Assembly: GCA_025464915.1 (NCBI GenBank)
Contig: JAODNF010000093.1
Span: 1 to 10,979, forward strand
DNA length: 10,979 bases
Direction: 5' to 3'
From: Frankiales bacterium
GTDB lineage: Bacteria > Actinomycetota > Actinomycetes > Mycobacteriales > SCTD01
Shown: positions 6,737 through 10,979 of the stretch, piece after piece
How the letters are laid out: every line of letters begins with the position of its first letter
Numbering within the stretch: the first letter of the stretch is position 1
The notes under the pieces: model-generated
The model's database searches: none
Told to the model about the DNA's origin: nothing
Seen by the model: the letters and a program-made list of their open reading frames with translations, nothing else
Position numbers and translations under genes: made by a program

Positions 6737-6966
6737 CAGCGTCGAACGATCCCCACGAGGTCGTAGCCCCAGACCACTGCGGCAAGCAGGCCCAAGGCCA
6801 TCACGGAGCGGTTGGCAGCGGCAGCGGTCCGCTCGGTGATCCGGGTGTGCGACTGCCCGAGGTCGATCGTCCAGGTCACCTCGCCTGCGGCGTGGGCGCG
6901 GGCGGCGCTCGGAGACCGACGCGGGGCGGTGACTGGCGCGTTCTTGGCACTTGTTGCTCGTGGCAC
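6736..6966 (-). CDS. Small hypothetical protein with one C-terminal membrane helix
   Basis: This is a 76-aa protein I do not recognise. The first 30 residues are basic and rich in Ala, Arg and Pro (MPRATSAKNAPVTAPRRS). A polar middle (EVTWTIDLGQSHTRITER, 29-46) follows. A hydrophobic segment at about 55-69 (VMALGLLAAVVWGYD) ends in a short tail, VGIVRR. The layout suggests a small tail-anchored membrane protein. The GTG at 6966-6964 is chosen because AGGAGG lies at 6979-6974, 7 nt upstream. The frame continues 13 codons further up without a ribosome site. Third positions are GC-rich in the latter two thirds, supporting coding, but less so in the first dozen codons. It is convergent with atzF and lies about 250 bp downstream of the thiolase gene on the same strand. 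No function is proposed. Confidence 0.6.
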   Translation of the reverse strand: MPRATSAKNAPVTAPRRSPSAARAHAAGEVTWTIDLGQSHTRITERTAAAANRSVMALGLLAAVVWGYDLVGIVRR

Positions 6967-6976
6967 GGGTGGTCCT

Positions 6977-6992
6977 CCTGTCGGCTGACAGG
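6977..6992. repeat. Inverted repeat over the Shine-Dalgarno of the small gene
   Basis: CCTGTC (6977-6982) and GACAGG (6987-6992) form a perfect 6-bp stem with a 4-nt loop. On the minus strand the 3' arm includes the first half of the AGGAGG ribosome site of the 76-aa gene. A folded transcript would therefore partly mask that site. It could instead be a protein-binding palindrome. Confidence 0.5.
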
Positions 6993-7012
6993 CCGGTCTC
7001 GCCACTAGCTCC

Positions 7013-7074
7013 CCTCACCGGCAGGCGACCGATGTCTCCGTGCACGCAGGTGCGTGTCGGTGAGGCCGGTGAGG
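7013..7074. repeat. Long nested inverted repeat (imperfect 62-nt hairpin)
   Basis: CCTCACCGGC (7013-7022) and GCCGGTGAGG (7065-7074) are perfect 10-bp complements. Inside them ACCGA (7028-7032) pairs with TCGGT (7057-7061), and inside that CACGCA (7043-7048) is complementary to TGCGTG (7051-7056). The whole can fold as one interrupted hairpin. It lies about 50-110 nt upstream of the small minus-strand gene and about 145 nt after the thiolase stop. It could be a structured leader, a terminator or a small RNA; the sequence does not decide. Confidence 0.45.
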
Positions 7075-7116
7075 ATCATCGCTTCCTTGCTTCATGACAT
7101 GTTTAGCGGTTCGGGA

Positions 7117-7164
7117 GGCCGGCTTGAACAGCCATCCGGAGTAACTCTGCTCCGCTGTTCGGCC
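7117..7164. terminator. Candidate terminator or structured element after the thiolase gene
   Basis: GAACAG (7126-7131) pairs with CTGTTC (7155-7160), and just inside CGGAG (7137-7141) pairs with CTCCG (7150-7154). GGCC at 7117-7120 can add to GGCC at 7161-7164 across a bulge. The base is 55 nt beyond the thiolase stop codon on the minus strand, where a terminator would be expected. No U-tract follows on that strand. The remainder of 6993-7218 shows no coding sequence or RNA gene I can support. Confidence 0.4.
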
Positions 7165-7218
7165 CAGTGAACGCTCGTGGCTCAGCGTGTCGACGGGTGG
7201 TGCTCGCGTGAGAAGCGT

Positions 7219-8421
7219 CTAGGACGCCTTCTCCAGGATGTGCACGCCGCAGGCCGAGCCGAGGCCGATGACGTGAGCCAGGCCGAGCTTGGCGCCCTCG
7301 ATCTGGCGGTCGCCCGCCTCGCCGCGCAGGTGGTGGGCGATCTCCCAGACGTTGGCGATGCCGGTCGCGGCGATCGGGTGGCCCTTGCTCTGCAGGCCGC
7401 CCGACACGTTGACCGGCAGGGCGCCGTCGCGGAACGGCTTGCCGCTCTCGAAGAAGTCGACCGCGCCGCCCTCCGGGCAGAGCATGAGGTTGTCGTAGTG
7501 GACGAGCTCGGCCGTGGCGAAGCAGTCGTGCAGCTCGACCAGGTCGAGGTCGGTCGGTGAGACGCCGGCCTGCTCGTAGGCCTGCTGGGCCGCTCGTCGC
7601 GTCAGGGTGTTGACGTTCGGCAGGACCTGGCAGCCCTCCTCGTAGGGGTCGCTCGTGAGGACGGACGCGCTGATCTTCACCGCACGCCGGCGCTGGTCGG
7701 GGTCGAGGGTCTTGAGCTTCGCGTCGCTGACGAGCACGGCTGCGGCGGCGCCGTCGCAGTTGGCGCTGCACATCGGCCGGGTGTTGGGGTAGGCGATCAT
7801 GATGTCCCCCATGATCTGCTCGAGCGGCATCGCCTTGTTGTAGGCGGCGAGCGGGTTGAGCACCGAGTGGGCGTGGTTCTTCTCGGAGATCCGCGCGAAC
7901 AGCTCGAAGGAGACGCCGCCGTACTTGTGGCCGTACTCCATGCCGACCTGCGCGAAGGTGCCGGGCATGCCTGCTGTCCCGACCCGCCCGTCCAGCGGCA
8001 TGATCGCGCCGTCGGTGCCCCGTGGCGTCCAGGTGTCCTTGTCGTAGCGGGAGGCGCCGCCACCGAGAAGGCCCGCCCCGCTGAGCTTCTCGACGCCGAC
8101 GGCCAGCCCCATGTCGGCCTCACCCGCCTTGATCGCCATGATGACCGTCCGCAACGCCGTCGCGCCGGTGGCGCAGGCGTTGGCGACGTTGAAGACCGGG
8201 ATGCCGGTCTGGCCGATCTGCTTCTGCACCTGCTGGCCGATGCCGAGCGCACCGCCCATCAGGTTGCCTGCGGCGAGCACGCCGATGTCCTTCATCGTGA
8301 CGCCGGCGTCCTTGAGCGCGCCGAGGGCAGCCTCGGCGGCGAGCTCGTCGGTCTCGACGTCGGGGCGCTTGCCGAACTTCGTCATCGTGATCCCGAGGAT
8401 CCAGACGTCACCGCTGCTCAT
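7219..8421 (-). CDS. SCP-x-type thiolase (acetyl-CoA acetyltransferase / lipid-transfer protein family)
   Basis: This 400-aa thiolase-fold protein is of the sterol-carrier-protein-x branch. It probably cleaves 3-oxoacyl-CoA to acyl-CoA plus acetyl- or propionyl-CoA, or performs a related Claisen step, in the cytoplasm. The nucleophilic cysteine is C83 in NVANACATGATAL. The SCP-x block ELHDCFATAEL has H298 and C300; SGGLQSKGHPIAATG carries the catalytic His348; C391 lies in GSACG near the C-terminus, where other thiolases have the CxG cysteine. The ATG at 8421 has GGAGA at 8433-8429, inside the end of the upstream gene. It starts 3 bp after the DUF35 gene, and such pairs form complexes: DUF35/thiolase partners include acyl-CoA thiolases and the ChsH2/Ltp2 steroid aldolases. 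The intact Cys/His set favours thiolase over aldolase. Substrate is unknown; branched-chain, aromatic or steroid side-chain CoA esters are possible. Confidence 0.88.
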   Translation of the reverse strand: MSSGDVWILGITMTKFGKRPDVETDELAAEAALGALKDAGVTMKDIGVLAAGNLMGGALGIGQQVQKQIGQTGIPVFNVANACATGATALRTVIMAIKAGEADMGLAVGVEKLSGAGLLGGGASRYDKDTWTPRGTDGAIMPLDGRVGTAGMPGTFAQVGMEYGHKYGGVSFELFARISEKNHAHSVLNPLAAYNKAMPLEQIMGDIMIAYPNTRPMCSANCDGAAAAVLVSDAKLKTLDPDQRRRAVKISASVLTSDPYEEGCQVLPNVNTLTRRAAQQAYEQAGVSPTDLDLVELHDCFATAELVHYDNLMLCPEGGAVDFFESGKPFRDGALPVNVSGGLQSKGHPIAATGIANVWEIAHHLRGEAGDRQIEGAKLGLAHVIGLGSACGVHILEKAS

Positions 8422-8424
8422 CGC

Positions 8425-8814
8425 TCAGTCTCCGATCGGGGTGAAGCCGAAGCCGATGGCCTCGGTGCCGTGGGTGTCCTGGCCGAGCCCGAAGGTCGTG
8501 AGCCGGACCTGCTGCCCGAGGTGGACGTGGTCGGGGGTCGGCTCGACGCCGACGATGTTGGCCTGGACCTTAGTGCCGCCGAGGTCCACGGTCGCGGCGA
8601 CGTAGGGCGTCGGGACGCCCGGCATCGCGAACGCGACGATCGTGAAGGCGACGACCTCGCCCTCCGTCGGGAGAGTCGCCTGCGTGAACGCCTCGTTGAA
8701 GCAGCCAGCGCAGGCGGCCCGCCGGCCGAAGAACCGAGCGCCGCACGCCGTGCACTCGTTGGCCACCAGGTGCGGCTCGGGCTCGAGCGCGAGCGCGCTG
8801 ACGACAGGGATCAC
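8425..8814 (-). CDS. DUF35 zinc-ribbon/OB-fold protein, thiolase partner
   Basis: This 129-aa protein has the DUF35 two-part layout. The N-terminal rubredoxin-like zinc ribbon is C21-x2-C24 (CTAC) and C35-x2-C38 (CAGC). The OB-fold follows from about residue 50, with TEGEVVAFTIV and YVAATVDL; YVAATVDL and the glycine-rich end are typical. DUF35 proteins bind acyl-CoA thioesters and pair with an adjacent thiolase-fold subunit, here encoded 3 bp downstream. The GTG at 8814-8812 is preferred because AGAGG at 8826-8822 lies 7 nt upstream. An in-frame ATG at 8853 would add 13 residues, has no ribosome site and would overlap the divergent gene's start codon. The promoter must sit within the 37-bp gap or in the neighbouring coding sequence. 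The role as accessory subunit of the thiolase is a strong inference from family and position. Confidence 0.87.
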   Translation of the reverse strand: MIPVVSALALEPEPHLVANECTACGARFFGRRAACAGCFNEAFTQATLPTEGEVVAFTIVAFAMPGVPTPYVAATVDLGGTKVQANIVGVEPTPDHVHLGQQVRLTTFGLGQDTHGTEAIGFGFTPIGD

Positions 8815-8851
8815 AGGACGGCCTCTCGAAGGATGTAGTGCGCATGAAACC

Positions 8852-9652
8852 ATGCCTGATGTGACTGATCCGATCCGCAATCCGATCCAGTACGAGCTCC
8901 GCGACCGCACGGCCTGGGTGACCCTGTCCCAGCCCGACCGCGGCAACCCGATCGACATGGCGCTGGCCGTCGCCCTGTGCGACGTCGTGGAGCGCGCTCG
9001 TCGCGACGACGTGCACGTCCTGGTGCTCCAGGCCGAGGGCAAGGCGTTCTCCGTCGGCGGCGACATCGCCGCCATGGGTGCCGCCGACGAGCCTGGCCCG
9101 TTCATCCGGGCGCTCGCCGACACCCTGCACCAGGGCATCGCCGGGCTGCTCGCCCTCGACGCGATCGTGGTCTCGGTCGTGCGCGGTACGGCCGCGGGCG
9201 CGGGCTTCCCCCTCGCGGCGGCGGCCGACGTCGTGCTGGCTTCCTCCGACGCGCGCTTCACCCTTGCCTACACCAAGATCGGCCTCTCCCCCGACGGCGG
9301 CTCGTCGCTGCTCACCACGACCCTCGGACTGCACCGGGCCCTGCAGTACGCCCTGCTCAACCCGCTGCTCTCCGCCGCGGACCTGCAGGCCGCCGGCGTC
9401 ATCGCCCAGGTGCACCCGGCGGAGGACCTCGACGCTGCCGTCGAGAAGGTCGTGACGACCCTGCGGTCCGGCTCCCGCGCAGCGCAGGTCTCTGCGAAGC
9501 GGCTGCTGCGTGACAAGGTCGCGCCGGACCCGATCGTCGACATGGACAGGGAGACGGACGGCATCTCGACCGCCGCCGCTTCGCCCGACGGCCGGGAGGG
9601 CGTCCGCGCCTTCCTCGACAAGCGGCCGCCGCAGTTCCCGTCCTCCCAGTGA
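8852..9652 (+). CDS. Crotonase-fold enoyl-CoA hydratase/isomerase family protein, isomerase-like
   Basis: This 266-aa cytoplasmic crotonase-fold enzyme acts on acyl-CoA. Oxyanion-hole segments are AFSVGGDIAAM (65-75) and RGTAAGAGFPLA (111-122). The two glutamates of true enoyl-CoA hydratases are absent: the GGGxEL position reads GAGFPL (P120), and the QPEI position reads LAYTK (around Y140). An aspartate follows in LSPDGG (D148), where PaaG-type and delta3,delta2-enoyl-CoA isomerases keep their acid/base. Double-bond isomerisation or another crotonase reaction is therefore more likely than hydration. The ATG at 8852 fits the family's N-terminal length. No good ribosome site lies in front (GAAGGA at 8828-8833 is 18 nt away), so a leaderless mRNA is possible. 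A GTG at 8861 is an alternative start. The end overlaps the next gene by 4 bp. Confidence 0.88.
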   Translation: MPDVTDPIRNPIQYELRDRTAWVTLSQPDRGNPIDMALAVALCDVVERARRDDVHVLVLQAEGKAFSVGGDIAAMGAADEPGPFIRALADTLHQGIAGLLALDAIVVSVVRGTAAGAGFPLAAAADVVLASSDARFTLAYTKIGLSPDGGSSLLTTTLGLHRALQYALLNPLLSAADLQAAGVIAQVHPAEDLDAAVEKVVTTLRSGSRAAQVSAKRLLRDKVAPDPIVDMDRETDGISTAAASPDGREGVRAFLDKRPPQFPSSQ

Positions 9653-10065
9653 CGGCCTACGCGCCGAGCCCGGTCGACTGGGTGCGCGACGACGTGGAGC
9701 ACTACGAGCGCACCGGCACCGCGGCAGACGGCCGCTCCGTGGTCGTGCTGACCACGACGGGAGCCCGGACGGGGCTGACGCGCAAGACGCCGCTGATGCG
9801 CGTCGAGTCGCTCGGCGTCTACGCCGTGGTCGCGTCGCAGGGTGGGGCGCCGAACCATCCGCACTGGTACGCGAACGTGCTGGCCGACCCGCGGGTCCTG
9901 CTCCAGGACGGCATGACCCGCTCTCCCTACCTGGCGCGGGAGGTCACCGGTGCGGAACGGACCCGCTGGTGGAGCACCGCGTGCGTCGCCTTCCCCTCCT
10001 ACGCCGACTACCAGAGCAGGACGAGCCGGCGCATCCCCGTCATCGTGCTGGACCCGATGCTCTGA
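9649..10065 (+). CDS. Ddn-like deazaflavin (F420)-dependent oxidoreductase
   Basis: This 138-aa protein belongs to the nitroreductase-type, deazaflavin-dependent family (Ddn of Mycobacterium tuberculosis), a split beta-barrel oxidoreductase using coenzyme F420. Diagnostic segments are VVVLTTTGARTGLTRKTPLMR (31-51), the phosphate/cofactor loop equivalent of GRKSGxxRxxPL, then VASQGGAPNHPHWYANVLADP (61-81) and the closing IPVIVLDP (129-136). Length is normal for the family. The GTG at 9649 overlaps the crotonase stop (GTGA) and has no Shine-Dalgarno of its own, so it depends on translational coupling. Coupling to an acyl-CoA enzyme suggests reduction of an unsaturated intermediate, but the physiological substrates of most family members are unknown. 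F420 use implies an F420-making host, in keeping with an actinobacterium. Confidence 0.88.
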   Translation: MTAYAPSPVDWVRDDVEHYERTGTAADGRSVVVLTTTGARTGLTRKTPLMRVESLGVYAVVASQGGAPNHPHWYANVLADPRVLLQDGMTRSPYLAREVTGAERTRWWSTACVAFPSYADYQSRTSRRIPVIVLDPML

Positions 10066-10104
10066 TATTGCTTGTCGGGTCTGCCAAGGACAGCCGGGGG
10101 TGAG

Positions 10105-10979
10105 ATGGGGTTCCTCAAGCAAGACGCGCCAGTCATCGACTTCGACGAGTGGGTGAGGGGCTCGCGCTCCGAGAAGATCAAGCCGATGGCCCGGCACTGG
10201 GCCGAGGTCGGGTTCGGCACGCCCGTCGTCCTGCACCTGTTCTACGTCGTGAAGATCCTCGGCTACGTCCTCGTGGCGTGGCTGCTCGCGCTCTCGACCT
10301 CCGGCATCGACGGCTTCACGCACGTCAAGGACTGGTACGCCGCGCCGGTCGTGTTCGAGAAGCTCGTGCTCTGGACGATGCTGTTCGAGGTCGTCGGTCT
10401 GGGCTGCGGCTTCGGGCCGCTCAACAACCGGTTCTTCCCGCCGATGGGCTCGGTCCTCTACTGGCTGCGGCCGGGGACGATCAGGCTGCCCCCGTGGCCG
10501 AACCGCATCCCGCTGACCCGCGGCGACAGCCGTACTCCCCTCGACGCTGCGCTGTACGGGGCGCTGCTGCTGGCCCTCGTGGTGTCGGTGCTCTCCGACA
10601 TGGCGGCGAACGGGCTGCTGCCTGCATGGGAGCTCTGGACGGTCGTGGGCCTGCTCGCCGTCTGTGGCCTGCGCGACAAGGTGATCTTCCTCGCCGCCCG
10701 CGGCGAGGTCTACGGCTCGTTCGCGGTCGCGTTCCTGTTCGCGCAGGCGGACGTCGTCGACGTCGTCGTGGCGTGCAAGCTGGTGTGCGTCGCGATCTGG
10801 ATGGGCGCTGCGACCTCCAAGCTGACCAAGCACTTCCCGTTCGTCATCTCGACGATGATGAGCAACAACCCGGTACTGCGACCCAAGTGGATCAAGCGGC
10901 GCTTCTTCGAGGGGTTCCCGGAGGACCTGCGGCCCGGCCGCCCCTCACGCGTGCTCGCGCACGCCTCGACCGCGGTCGA
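10105..10979 (+). CDS. DUF3556 multi-pass membrane protein (3' end outside the window)
   Basis: The first 291 codons are present and the frame is still open at the edge. The sequence resembles actinobacterial DUF3556 proteins, recognisable from MGFLKQDAPVIDFDEW, IKPMARHWAEVGFGTPVVLH, GLGCGFGPLNNRFFPPMGS and RPGTIRLPPWPNRIPLTRGD. Hydrophobic segments lie at about 40-63, 82-104, 149-166, 176-188 and 203-237, so it is a multi-spanning inner-membrane protein. The GDSRTPLD motif (140-147) lies in the loop between the second and third segments. No biochemical function is known to me. It follows the Ddn-like gene by 39 bp on the same strand and is probably co-transcribed. The ATG at 10105 is chosen because it gives the conserved MGFLK start; the GGGGGTGA run just upstream is very close (about 3 nt), and AAGGA at 10086-10090 is 14 nt away. 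Confidence 0.85.
   Translation, partial: MGFLKQDAPVIDFDEWVRGSRSEKIKPMARHWAEVGFGTPVVLHLFYVVKILGYVLVAWLLALSTSGIDGFTHVKDWYAAPVVFEKLVLWTMLFEVVGLGCGFGPLNNRFFPPMGSVLYWLRPGTIRLPPWPNRIPLTRGDSRTPLDAALYGALLLALVVSVLSDMAANGLLPAWELWTVVGLLAVCGLRDKVIFLAARGEVYGSFAVAFLFAQADVVDVVVACKLVCVAIWMGAATSKLTKHFPFVISTMMSNNPVLRPKWIKRRFFEGFPEDLRPGRPSRVLAHASTAV

Noticed and set aside
5433..6785. 450-aa minus-strand open frame opposite allophanate hydrolase
   Set aside because: Shadow of atzF; Arg/Gly/His/Val-rich with no recognisable domain or start signal.
7103..7771. 222-aa minus-strand frame overlapping the thiolase 3' end
   Set aside because: It reads the thiolase sequence in another frame, is Arg/Pro-rich and has no ribosome site.
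8844..8864. Tiny upstream frame (MKPCLM and stop) overlapping the crotonase start, considered as a leader peptide
   Set aside because: Only six codons, ribosome site poorly spaced, and short ATG-stop runs like this are expected by chance.
9268..10833. 521-aa minus-strand open frame over the crotonase, Ddn-like and DUF3556 genes
   Set aside because: It spans three conserved plus-strand genes and the gaps between them and has composition typical of antisense frames in high-GC DNA.
1..10979. CRISPR arrays, insertion sequences, tRNA or rRNA genes
   Set aside because: No regularly spaced repeats, no transposase-like frame with terminal repeats and no tRNA cloverleaf were seen in the intergenic stretches.

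Overview
The window is GC-rich DNA (about 70 % by eye) with GC-biased third codon positions, GTG starts and tightly overlapping genes. Together with a Ddn-type F420-dependent oxidoreductase, a DUF3556 membrane protein and an SCP-x thiolase/DUF35 pair, this points to an actinobacterium (Nocardioides-, Mycobacterium- or Rhodococcus-like). The species cannot be fixed from the sequence alone.

Left part (about 170-6692, + strand): a guanidine-utilisation operon. A leader with the conserved core of a guanidine-I (ykkC) riboswitch precedes five genes: an APC permease, two DUF1989 proteins (UAAP1 and UAAP2, i.e. carboxyguanidine deiminase CgdA/CgdB), a carboxyltransferase protein of the urea/guanidine carboxylase family, and allophanate hydrolase. 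All four internal junctions are 4-bp GTGA/ATGA overlaps, so this is one translationally coupled unit. The inferred pathway is: guanidine imported by the permease, carboxylated with ATP and bicarbonate to carboxyguanidine, deiminated by CgdAB to allophanate, then hydrolysed by AtzF to ammonia and CO2. The most unusual point is that the carboxylase gene encodes only the carboxyltransferase half. The biotin carboxylase and biotin carrier domains normally fused to it are missing, and neither is encoded elsewhere in the window.

Middle (6693-7218): convergent-side intergenic DNA holding one small minus-strand gene (76 aa, one C-terminal membrane helix) and several inverted repeats. One of them covers half of the small gene's Shine-Dalgarno sequence.

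Right part (7219-10979): an acyl-CoA or lipid metabolism neighbourhood. On the minus strand, a DUF35 zinc-ribbon/OB-fold protein is followed 3 bp later by an SCP-x-type thiolase. Diverging from them with only 37 bp between starts are a crotonase-fold protein (isomerase-like, lacking both hydratase glutamates), a Ddn-like deazaflavin-dependent oxidoreductase overlapping it by 4 bp, and a DUF3556 multi-pass membrane protein that runs off the right edge. At the far left edge (1-43, minus strand) there may be the start of a divergent secreted or membrane protein.
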